NCBI GenBank assembly: GCA_018398805.1
Contig: JAGFBZ010000184.1
Span: 110,073-174,072, forward strand
Length of the DNA stretch: 64,000 nucleotides
Direction: 5' to 3'
From: Hirundichthys speculiger
Taxonomy: Eukaryota; Chordata; Actinopteri; Beloniformes; Exocoetidae
Part shown: piece after piece, positions 1-10,205 of the stretch
Layout: every line of letters begins with the position of its first letter
Position numbering within the stretch: the stretch's first letter is position 1
The notes under the pieces: model-generated
Told to the model about the DNA's origin: nothing
The model's database searches: none
Seen by the model: the letters and a program-made list of their open reading frames with translations, nothing else
Made by a program: the position numbers and the translations under genes

Positions 1-160
1 TGCCCGTAGGTGTGAATGGTTGTGTGTCTGTATGTGGCCCTGTGATGGACTGGCGACCTATCCAGGGTGGACCCATGCCTTTCGCCCGTAGACGGCTGGG
101 ATAGGCTCCAGCAGATCCCCGTGACCCTTCAAGGATGAAACGGGTATAGAAAATGGATGG
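1..160 (+). repeat. Fragment of a common teleost interspersed repeat (GGGATAGGCTCCAGC family)
   Basis: The stretch carries ATGGACTGGCGACC, then GGGATAGGCTCCAGCAG and an ATGGATGG tail, a layout familiar from many fish genomes. At least five further degenerate copies occur in the window in both orientations. I believe it derives from the 3' region of a LINE but cannot name the family with confidence. It is cut by the left edge. Confidence 0.6.
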
Positions 161-1003
161 ATGGAACTTTTTTTTTTTTTGTTTGGAACATCGCTGCCCT
201 CCTGCCGTTCTTTGGGTCCGTCCACACCTCTACACACCCATTATCACAGCTGCCCCTTACGAGCAGCTGGAGCATCCAGGTTCAAGCAACCTTTGCCCTG
301 GACCATTACAGGGCACCTCCAAGTTGACCAGCCAGACCACGAGCCAACAGTTAGCCAAACCTTCTCCAGCACAGGATGGTTAGTCGACTGTGCTATCCAT
401 TCGCAGGTGCCCTCCAGTCCTTGTTTCAACTTCAGCAGTCCACATTTCAGATGTAATTTCAGTACCATCAAAGTTGAGGGTGGATGGATAGATCTGATCA
501 GAAGGCCTATAAGGTCACCCTAGGTAGCATTATGACTAGTGTGAGCTAAGCCAAGCTAAATTAGTTGTATCATGGTATCGAAGCTAAGGTGGTCGGGTAA
601 AATATATGCTAATGTAACACATTGGACCATGGCATGTTATATAACACCTTTGTGTATAATAAAGATAATGTTAGACCTGATAGCTTCTACTTGGCTGCAA
701 TAACGTGTCCCAACTGCTTTAAGGGTCAGAAACGACAAATATTAAGGATAAAGATACAAATGTCTGATCAAAAATACATTGTGAATTGAAAAAAAAGACC
801 ACTGAAAATGGATGTCATTTGAAAAACATAGTCAAATAAAGTCAAAACTTGTTAAATGTCTGAAAGAGATCGTTTAACTCCTAAGATAGAGAAGCAACGA
901 TAGCATCCTACAGACAGGAAATGGCTCAAGCAGCATAATAAGAAATGTGATCACCCTCTGCAGACTGTGAAAAAACCAAAGTGGAGTAAATGTTAGTTGT
1001 TAC
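161..1003. other. SLC7A9 intron, no recognised element
   Basis: A T12 run is followed by about 350 bases of mixed sequence, then AT-rich DNA. Overlapping open frames on both strands at 161-523 and 244-471 resemble no protein I know. The next SLC7A9 exon, expected to encode the residues after AYDGW, was searched for on the minus strand and not seen, so it probably lies left of the window. Confidence 0.5.
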
Positions 1004-4000
1004 CATCCATCATAAGCCCAAAGTCCATTATAAAAGGCAAGTCCAATTGCTCCGACTGATGTTGCTGAGCCTTCAAAGGCATTTGAGAAGGTCTCAGTGT
1101 TTCCTGGACATAAGAGCACGATAAAAATAAATCTAAATGATAATTATTAATATTTAACTCATCAAAGGTGAGGACTTTTAAGGTAAAGTTGTAAACCAAA
1201 GACAGTAGGATGTGCAAGACGACTCACCTTGTACCAGTAGAACGATGCCAGCCACCACTATGACGAGAATGATGACAAGCTTGGCTGCCGTGAAAAAGTT
1301 CTGCACATAACTTGCCAATTTGACACTCGAACAGTTGACAGTGATGACTGTGACTAAAAATTAAAAGTAAATTTTGTAATATAATTGAGAGCATTCCTGC
1401 AAAGACAGTCAAACCTGTTTCAGCTAAAAATAAGCTACTACTGTATTTGCTCTACATCCAGTGGAATTCATTTTCCTTTAACATACAGTATAGTACCAAC
1501 ATATGAGCATCTTCAGCCATCAAGTAAATCATTTTCCTTTAAATTTCCTCTTATTTTATAATGTTGCTTTTTACATCTGAACAACACTGGTAAAGTAAAT
1601 ATGGTGATAGTTTGAAATTACTCATTAAAGAATTTTTGGATGGTTAACAAGACAGCCTTTTCAACCTTAGAATATATATATATATATATATACATAAATA
1701 TATATAGTTTCTTCTCAACACAAAACTGACCACCAGTCTGCACAACATGAACATAATAGTCAACAAAGGCCTCGTTCATATATGTAGTTGAGTGCTTTTA
1801 AGTGTGTACTTACATATGGCTGCTGCTGAGAGACACTTGACAACCACAACAGGAGGACTGCAGCCAGGATAGAAAGGAGTAGAGGCATATTCTGCAAAGC
1901 TCAGAGTGATGATGGCAAAAGAGGAGGGCGTCAGCACCATGATAGTGGTCCAGGAGTAGAGGTAGGCCACAATAGAGCCAAAAGCCTCTCTTAAATAGGT
2001 GTACTCTCCGCCTGATTTCATGATCATGGTACCAAGTTCAGCATAGCACAGTGCTCCTGCGTAGCAACGCATGCAATCAAACACAAACACAAGATGATGT
2101 TATTTCCCTTGATTTAACCATGAAGTCCCACTAAGATAAAAACCAGCCATAAAAAATCAACATACAAAATACACAAACCACACAAATGAACTATTAGACA
2201 GAATGACAACTATTCAAGCACAGTGGCCTCTCAAGAAAAACCAGGACATTTCTCCCTCACTGCGTTCTTTAGGATACTCTTAAAATCATTAATGGATATA
2301 AATGTGGAAGAGAAGAGGCGTATGATTCAGTGCCAGCAAAGTTGATTTATCAGCAGATAATTCAACTGTATATTATAATTGAGGAGGATCTAGAGAAATA
2401 AAACAGTTCTGTTTTATTTTTGTTTATTTTTTTCAATGATATATGATTTTACCGATAAAAAGGTTTGTCTCATTTTATTTCCCTTGTTGGCCTGTCCTCG
2501 CCTTCTCAGCCAACATGCGTTAGTGTCCTGTCAGCAGTCTTTTTTAGTTTGAAAACATTTAGTAAAGCATTTGTTTGTTGTTTGACTACCTAACAATGTA
2601 CTCGTCACAAGGGATTTGGAAAAGTTTCCAATTCTCATTGTCCATTAAAGAAAAAACTTTAATGTTTTTTTTAAGTTCACCCAGGTTTCAAACAAAAGTC
2701 AGCTTGTCCAGTACTGACCAGCCATGGAAACGCAGCCAAGAGCAGAATGTTGAAGGTAAATGAGCAAAAGGACATTTGATGACACAATGGTAGAGCACAA
2801 CAGTTAAATCCAGCAAAGAATGATTTATAAAGAGAAGGTAATGGAATAACAAGATTTGAATCCTACTAAAATGTTAAGGGAAGCTTTTTTTTTGTGGCAG
2901 AACATTCAAGAAAGTCCACCATCATCTTGCAACTGATGGAACGGTACATGGGGGAGATGTCATAAACTTTCAAAAGCAAATGTCAGGTTCTGGTGGAGAA
3001 TTACGCTAAAACCACACCCACAGGAAGGTACATCTACCATCTGTTGATATTCAGTTGAAATCAGAGTAAGATGCAGAGGAGGGCGTTAGAATGAATGGGA
3101 GAATCACCGCGGTAACCCCTAAATGGAAAAGCGGCATGAGGAGGAGAAAAAGAAGGAGAAACATGGTACTATACTGGAGAGCTCTTTTTTTTGTTTTAAA
3201 TATGAAGTAAATCCATTTGTTTTTATCTGTGTATTCATGCAGCGGTGCTTCTGTTTATTTAAAGGATCCCTGATTTGCATATCCATCCATACATCCATTA
3301 TCTATACCCGCTTAATCCTCTGCAGGCTCACATCTGCTGGAGTCTATCCCAACTCATTTCAGGCGAATGGCAGGCGTACACCCTGGACAGGTCGCCAGTC
3401 CATCACAGGGCCACATGTAGATGAACAACCACGAACACTCACAATCACTCCTACATGCAATTTAGAACCACCAATTAACCTGACATGCATGTCTTTGTAC
3501 TCTGGGAGGAAGCTGGAGTACCCTGAGTGAGCCCACGCCAGCACGGGAGAACATGCAAACTCCACAGAGAAAGGCCCCTGCTGAGGTTCAAACCAGGAAC
3601 CTTCTTGCTGTGAGGCAACAGTAAGGCAAGAGTCAGTGAGGCAACACTAAGCCACCGTGCAGCCCGATTTGCATATCTTATCAGAAAATATTGGAAAACT
3701 TATGACACAAAAGTTAATAATCTAAACTCAATCTAAACTCTAATCCTTCTACTCAATGGTAGAAGGATTTTTCCATCAGTTTCAAATGTAGCTTTTTTTA
3801 TTGTTGTCTCCCCTAAATCACACAAAAAAAAAACTTTTACTGCGTTAATACTGATTATGTTTCAACTTTTCAAACTGTCCATACAAACATTTACCTCGCT
3901 GACACTGACAGAGATACAGAATAACAGAACAACATGTTCTCTCACTTTAAACACCATGTACTCTGCACTATCTGCAATATCCAAGTCTCACTGTTTACAT

Positions 4001-7000
4001 GTAAATGTCCAACATTTTTTTAGGTTTAACAAGGTTTTTGTTTTTGTTTTTTAACCAATATTGTCCTATTCTTTATTTCATGTCATTTCTATGATGTATT
4101 TTCATATTGCTGTTGTTCTTTCTGTCTGAGAGGCAGCACACAAAGTTGAATTGTAGAAATATGATCACAATAAAATCTTATCTTATCAATCTTGTCTTGA
4201 AGGACAAAGTCCTTTGCAGCTATATTTTTGTTTTCTTTTGTTTTTAAACACTTTTTTTTGCAGGGTGGAAGACATTTATTTTCCTTATAAAACTATGATA
4301 AGTACATCTGGTGCTGTTTAAAGAAAAATCAATCAATCAATCCATCAGTAGAAATAAAAATGCCAGAGAGCATAAGATGCCAGATGGGTAAGGGATTACT
4401 TTGTGAAACCTTTGGTTCATACTGTCTGAAAAAAATAAAAGTTAAAGCAAATGTGAGAATTTCTGACAGACTGAAAACAGTCATTATATATTTGAGTTGT
4501 TCACACACAAAGAAACTGTGTTTCCAGCATTACATTATACTGGCTGTAGTTTTAATCTGTGATTGGACGCAATAAACTCCATGGCCCCGATCATACATTT
4601 CCTGCTAGCGGCTACCCACAAATTGTGGGTTTAGTAACCTCCGCTAACCGCTAATGCAATCTTCTGCTCCCTAAAGCCGCCACCCGTTATGCCGACTCCC
4701 TTACTCACATTGTAGGTGTGGCAATGGGCCTGTCTTTTGCCCTTTCTGCAAACTTGGTATCTTGCGATCGCAGGTTGCGGGTAGTGGCTTGTGGGTAGCG
4801 GCTTGCGGGTAGCGCAACCTGCTCTTAAAGGCAATGGCTACTGACGCACTGATTGGTTTAACAGGTGGAACACCCTAACCACTCCTGTGCATAATATAGC
4901 GGGTAGCGCAGGTGGGATAGCGGGTTTAGGAAGGTGGAAGCTTGCGTTCTTTTCAGGGGAACGCCCCTCCCGCTACCCGCTATCCCTAAATAGCGGCTTT
5001 AGGAGATCTGGCGGAAGATCGGGCCCCATATGTTCCATAGAATCACTTGAAGTGATTTACACTGGACGGCCTTTTCTTGTGTTTTGTCCACCATCATTTA
5101 CTTGAGATGAGACCCCACTGACGGTAACTATAAAGTAATGCCACAGTTAGAAATTCTGTCTCACCCAAAGTCGACAACACTCCACAGGCGGTCCAGATGA
5201 GAAGGCAGGGTCCCACTGCTCCAGAGTACAGCAGAACAGACTTGGGAGAAATGAAGATGCCTGAACCGATCATAGTCCCCACGATCATGCAAATGCCACT
5301 CAGCAGACCAATCTGAGCAAAAGCAAAGAGAAGTCAAAACAATTAAACATGATGTCATTCACGTGCGATAATAAAGCCAGCAGCTGTTTTTTCAGGTAAC
5401 TTCAATCTTTACCTGTCCAATGATAAATATGTGAATTGATATTGTAACTTTTCTTTCTGTTTTTTTATCTGTTGCTTTTATGGTGCTTCACATTACTTTT
5501 AAAATATGATGCATCCATAATCAAATAACTGAGTTGATGTCCCTTTATAATGAAGTACTTGATTGGTCAAGACTTACTGAAGATGAAAATAAAGACAGGG
5601 ATAGAGACATCTCAACAACAACTCGAAGAGATTGATTATAGAAAATAATTTTTTTTCCGCTTCATGTAAGTAAACACAACAATAACAAGTTAAAGCATTA
5701 ACTTGATTATTTCCTTTCCTCTTACTCACTTCAAAGCTAACCAGGAACACAGGGACGGCTAGACCCATCTCAACCCTTCCAGAGTGCACCCTTTACCACA
5801 AAGTATTCCTGAGTAATATGTGTTGTTTCTTTTATTCATAGAAATATAGACAAAGCTGTGTCAAAATTGTTAGAATGGCTTATTCTAGGGATGTCCGATA
5901 GTGGCTTTTTTGCCGATATCCGATATGCCGATATTGTCCAACTCTCAATTTCCGATTCCGATATCTACCGATACCAATATATGCGGGCTATTTTTCCTCA
6001 AAACTAATTTTAAGTAACATCACATATCTCCTGTCGTGGAATTAACACATGCCTAATTTTATTGTGATGCCCCACTGGATGCATTTTCAAAGGCAACAAG
6101 GCTTTCCAAAAGTAAACATTGTCTGTGCAAAATAAGAAAACTACTTCAACTTATGGATAAAGTGCCATATTTATTTATTTTTTAATTGTCTCAAACAACA
6201 GTTTGGATCACACTCGAGATAATCTTGACAATGCTCCCTACAAATAGGGCAAATTTGACTTCTTCACAAATTGTAAAACATTGTACCTGTACAACTATGT
6301 GCAGCATAGCAGCATGTAGAGCCAACTAAAATAACAGACAGGCTACTCTTTTTTTTTTTCAGTGTTAAATTAGCCTGCATTTGTAGGATGCTTCAAGAAC
6401 TGTTTCTTTAACTGTTTCTTAACTAAAACTCAATCACCTTAATTGAATTAATTCACAATGTGGAAACTATACTGTACAATTTTGAAAACTGCACATTTCT
6501 TTGAGCTATAAACAATACTTTAGGCTTGAGGTAAAGTGCAAAAAAAGGAAACATTTTCCTGATGAGGTCATCATTTGCGCGCCGGTAAATGTCTCGGGAG
6601 CCCATAGGTCTATATACAGCATTTATTCGGTGAAATCCAGGCATTATTTTTATCGGTTTTCATTATAAGCAAAAAAAACCCGATAACGATATTTACAGAT
6701 ATTACATTTTTATGCCAATATCGGGCCGATAATATCGGTGGGCCGATATTATCGGACATCCCTAGCTTATTCACTTTTCGTCATGTTCAGGTTCTTGTCT
6801 CCCAAGGACAAGTGTCTTCGGGACACTTGTCTTTGGGAGACACTTGTCTGCCAAGGACACTTGTCCTTGGCAGACAAGTGTCTTCAGGACACATGTCTCC
6901 TGAGGACAAGTGTCCCAAGGTTGTGTCATTGGACAGGTGTCCTTGAGCGTGACTGAACTCAAAGTTGCTCCAAATCGGAGGATGGCTCCTTGCGCGGCAG

Positions 7001-10000
7001 CACCACTTCAACCGCTGGCGTGCAGGTGTATTTTAAAAGGGATTACGACATGCTGTAAACTACTTTGGTTGCCACTAATGCATAAAAAGTGGTATAAAAT
7101 TGAAGACCTTTGGGTCTCTTTCTTTTCTTTTTTTTTTATTCAAGTTAACAGAGTGTTCCAAGTTTTAATCATTTACTCCATGACTTGACCTGCAAAGGAT
7201 GAACTTCTGTTTTCTTTCTTTTTTTTCTTTTTTTTTTTTTAAAGATCCTGGGATTGACAACTTTGTGGAGAAAAGAAAAAGTCAACATCAGCATGGCAGT
7301 TATTTGGTAAATGTCTACTTAACCTGTTCGATGTATTCAGCTGTTTTCACTAACCACCAGAGTTTTCATGTAGCCCTCTGTGAACAGATTATCGTCATTC
7401 CTGGTTCTCAAAAATTTCATCGACACAGTCACTAAAACTATAATGAGTCATCCACCGACCACCCAGTCATATCTCTATTTTTATTTATGTGATATTATTG
7501 TCCATTAAATTTTTCACGTGAAGACATCAGATATGGGCCTATCATACATGCTTATCACAGATTAGGAGCCATTACAGCCTGCAGGACATGGAAATGCCAC
7601 CCCCTTCTGTTGCACTCTGCATGGGCACATGTGTGTACAGTGTGTGACAGTCCGTAAAACACCATGAACATGTTGGATGTGAGACATTTTGCACAATGTA
7701 TCAAAAAAGTTGGGCATGGGCAACAGAAGGCTGGAAATGTAAATGGTACTGCAGCAAAAAACACAATAGTGAAACAACTTCAGAATAATGTTCCTTGGTG
7801 TAAAATTGTGAAGACCTTGAATATTGCATCATGCACAGTCAATGGTATCAATACAAGGATCAGAGAATGAGAAGAAATCTCTGTCTGCATGTCACTAAGT
7901 TGGAAAATTAATTTGTATGCCTATACCTATACCCTTCATGGCCTACTGCATTAAAGACAGACATGATTCTCCGATGGAAATCATTACACGGGCTCAGGAA
8001 CGTTCAGAAATCCTGTTCAAAGAACACAGCTTGCTGTGCTATGCACAAATGCAGGTTAAAGCGCAATCATGCAAAGAAAACGTCTTAGGAGAAACTGATC
8101 AAGAAACAGCTGGGCCTCCTTCTCTGGGTCAAAGCTGATCTGGCTGGACGCTAAGGGGACAACTGTCCCGCGGTCAGACAAACTAGCATTTAAAACTCTT
8201 ATTGAAAATGATGGATCCTCTTAACCTAATAGAGAAGGGACCATTGGTCTGCATCTCTGATGGTATAGGGCAGGGCTGTTCAACTCCAGTCCTTGAGGAC
8301 CTCTGTCCTGCATGTCTGAGATGTGTCCCTGCTTCGGTGCACCTGATTCAAATGAGTGGGTCGCTAACAGACTTGTGCAAACCTTGAAGACAACCCAAGG
8401 GTGATCAATTCATTCGAATCAGATGTGTTGTGGCAGGTATCATCTCAGACATGCAGGACAGCAGTTCTCAAGGACTGGAGTTGAAGAGCCCTGGTATGGG
8501 GGTATATTCATGCAAACAGAATGGGCGGGTTGCACATCTGGAAAGGAAACATCAGTACTGAAGGGAAAATACAAGTTTTAAAGCAAGATTTGCTTCTATC
8601 TAGACAACATCTTTCTCAGGGAAGTCCTTGCATTTTCCAGCAAGACTGTGCTAAACTGGACATCCACTGCAGTAGCACAGCTTCATTTTAAGAGTTTTGT
8701 TGCCTGACTGACCAGGTTACAGTCCAGACCTCTCACCAGCTGGAAACATTTGGTGAATCATGAAATAAAACATACGGCAAAGAAGACCCAATGCTGTTCA
8801 GCAACATCAATGTGCCCCAGTCCAATCCAAGGGAGTATATTTGCTTTGCTGGTCTCATACAGGGGTGGCCAAAGTCGATCCTTGGGGGCCAGTGTCCTGC
8901 ATGTTTTGCATGTTTCCCTGCTTTAACACGGCTGATTCTAATTAATGGCTGTCATCATCTTGTCATCAAGGTCAGCACATGTCCGTTAACGACACAGTCA
9001 CTTAAATCATGATGTGAAGGAGGAGGGGAAACGTCTAAGATCTGTAGGACCCTCAAGAACCGACTTTGGCCACCCCTGGTCTGACATAATCCAATAGGAC
9101 CCTAAACATGCAGTTCCTCCAATGACCACGAAGGAAAGGCTCGAAAAGTGAGTCAATCACCACTGGAATGATGCCCAGGAGAGGCACTGTGTTTTTTTGT
9201 TTGGTTTTGTTTTGTTTGGTTTGGTTTTTCAGATTAATACTTTAACTGTAGGTGCTGCTTTCAGCGAATGAATCTTATTTGCTGCTTATTTGCTAGAAAC
9301 AAGTTTTATTATCTCTATGTTTTGGTGTTAACTCAAATTTATCAGCAACATTTTCCACTGAATAGTAGTCAACATCTCATGTGCTCTCAATGTGTGTAGG
9401 TCGGCTTAAGGTCAGTTTGACCTGCAGTTTGACCTGCAGACACTATCAAATCAAAGATATCCGCCTTCCTGCACCCTTCTTTCAGAAGTTCTTATCACTT
9501 CACAATAAATTAGAAAACACTGAGCTGGAGAAAGGAGGAAAGGCACTCAGATAAAACTTAATTTTGAGTGCTTATACTGTTGAAGTATAAGCAAGTATAA
9601 GTATATTCTATGAAAATCTTTATTTATTTTGAAGATTCACAACAGAGTCAATCATCAATAATTCAGAGAAAAACTATATATGTATAACGATCAAATCCGC
9701 TACCCAAACCCTCTCAGCTCCTCTGAATTTATTTAAGGACCCAGGGAGCTTAAAAGCTCTGGACAGCACCGCTGAGTGGATGATTACAGGACTAATTTGT
9801 GGAGACATGTTGTGGTACTGCCTGGTACTCAGCTCCAGCACACTTTGCTGCAAAAAGGTACAGATGAGGGGGTTCAATGGTGAGAACATCTCACGGGACT
9901 CTTTCTCTGGGACCCACCACGCCAGACCAGTGGACACGCACTCACCTCTTGTTGAAGCACTGTGGCCTTCACATTCTTCTTGTCTTTGCTGGGGTCCACG

Positions 10001-10044
10001 GAGCTGCTGCGTGACTCCCTCTTCCTGACGCTATCCATTTCCAT
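1004..10044 (-). CDS. slc7a9: SLC7A9-like amino-acid transporter light chain (b0,+AT), first five coding exons, 3' part outside window
   Basis: In mammals b0,+AT pairs with SLC3A1 (rBAT) in epithelial apical membranes and exchanges cystine and dibasic amino acids for neutral ones. Exons read on the minus strand: 10044-9946, 5312-5165, 2056-1814, 1353-1228 and 1103-1004, all with AG/GT edges and matching phases, giving 238 residues plus two bases. Exon 2 carries the substrate-site motif GSGIF (residues 49-53) in the first membrane helix. Exon 3 contains ELGTMI, KSGGEY and the PFYPGC loop, whose Cys148 matches the cysteine that bonds to rBAT. Exon 4 has [13 protein letters not shown] and exon 5 ends [12 protein letters not shown], about the middle of the 487-residue human protein. 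The start ATG at 10044 has purine -3 and G+4; an in-frame ATG at 10062 has weaker context, and a CAG between them could be a splice acceptor after a 5' UTR exon. A close SLC7 paralogue is the main alternative. The following exon was not found in bases 1-1003. Confidence 0.9.
1674..1704. repeat. AT dinucleotide microsatellite
   Basis: A nearly pure TA run, interrupted once by CATAAA, lies in SLC7A9 intron 3 between exons 3 and 4. Confidence 0.8.
3278..3665 (-). repeat. Longer copy of the GGGATAGGCTCCAGC-family repeat, reverse orientation
   Basis: It begins with ATCCATTATCTATACCCGC and contains the complement of the core (GCTGGAGTCTATCCCA). It also has CCTGGACAGGTCGCCAGTCC, a CATGCATGTCTTTG segment, GGGAGGAAGC and CATGCAAACTCC, ending near GTGCAGCCCG. 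This is the fullest copy in the window and lies in SLC7A9 intron 2. Its open frames on both strands are translations of the repeat. Confidence 0.7.
4583..5027. mobile_element. 445-bp non-autonomous DNA transposon with AT target duplication (ISL2EU-like)
   Basis: The ends are inverted (GGCCCCGATC at left, GATCGGGCCCC at right) and flanked by AT on both sides. A 2-bp AT duplication fits the ISL2EU group, but only the ends support that label. The interior is unusual for its rich supply of GCGGGTAGCG-type repeats in both orientations. No transposase frame is present. It lies in SLC7A9 intron 2, just before exon 2. Confidence 0.65.
5886..6764. mobile_element. 879-bp hAT-type non-autonomous element with perfect 8-bp target duplication
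   Basis: Terminal inverted repeats TAGGGATGTCCGATA close both ends, and the flanks are identical 8-mers, GCTTATTC, at 5878-5885 and 6765-6772. An 8-bp duplication is the hallmark of hAT transposition. The subterminal DNA is packed with CCGATA/TATCGG words, and near the right end a 13-bp hairpin forms around a TGGG loop. No transposase frame is visible. It lies in SLC7A9 intron 1. Confidence 0.85.
6797..6945. repeat. Cluster of long hairpins built on GGACAAGTGTC
   Basis: Three stem-loops sit side by side. The first has 20-bp arms with one mismatch (6797-6816 and 6822-6841). The second has perfect 19-bp arms with a 4-base loop (6840-6858 and 6863-6881). The third is an 11-bp pair with one mismatch at about 6874-6900. 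Further GGACAAGTGTCC-like palindromes follow to about 6945. The unit alternates orientation, so the array can fold several ways. It begins 24 bases after the hAT element's right target duplication. No class was assigned. Confidence 0.75.
8271..8493. mobile_element. 223-bp hAT MITE inserted in the Tc1 copy
   Basis: Inverted ends CAGGGCTGTTCAACTCCAGT and its near complement at the right (one mismatch) are flanked by GTATAGGG and GTATGGGG, an 8-bp duplication with one difference. Removing it restores the Tc1 reading GATGGTATGGGGGT. The CAGGG terminus is typical of Charlie-type hATs. Confidence 0.8.
8860..9078. mobile_element. 219-bp hAT MITE, related to the one at 8271
   Basis: Ends CAGGGGTGGCCAAAGTCG and CGACTTTGGCCACCCCTG are inverted copies. 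Flanking 8-mers GTCTCATA and GTCTGACA agree at six positions, as expected for an aged duplication. The interior shares GTCCTGCATGT, CCCTGCTT and CTGATTC with the 8271 element, so both belong to one family. Confidence 0.75.
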
Positions 10045-10139
10045 TTCAGTCTTCTGGCACATGAAAAACACTAAATTACTAGTTGCATTAACTCGAAATG
10101 ACCCATTTGTGATGTCAGTGTTGCAGGTTGTCACGAAGG

Positions 10140-10205
10140 TTACAAGAATTTTGAATTCCTCCCCTGGGGAATGAATAAAGTACATCTAATCTAATCTAAT
10201 CTAAG
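10140..10205 (+). repeat. LINE-type 3' tail ending in an ATCTA pentamer repeat
   Basis: GAATTCCTCCCCTGGGGAAT, then AATAAAGTACATCTA repeated as TCTAA units, is the familiar 3' end of a fish LINE. A related tail occurs at about 55650-55702. The upstream limit is unclear because it merges with SLC7A9 exon 1 DNA at about 10045-10140. Confidence 0.5.

Larger units (their letters stand above)
7560..9190 (+). mobile_element. Degenerate Tc1-like transposon with two hAT MITEs inserted
   Basis: Broken reading shows typical Tc1 pieces. A paired-like start (about 7750-7870) has [19 protein letters not shown]. After 8520 come [12 protein letters not shown], then [20 protein letters not shown], the region of the transposase DDE core. 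Frames shift repeatedly and stops are frequent, so it is long dead. Clear terminal repeats were not found, so both limits are approximate. Confidence 0.6.
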
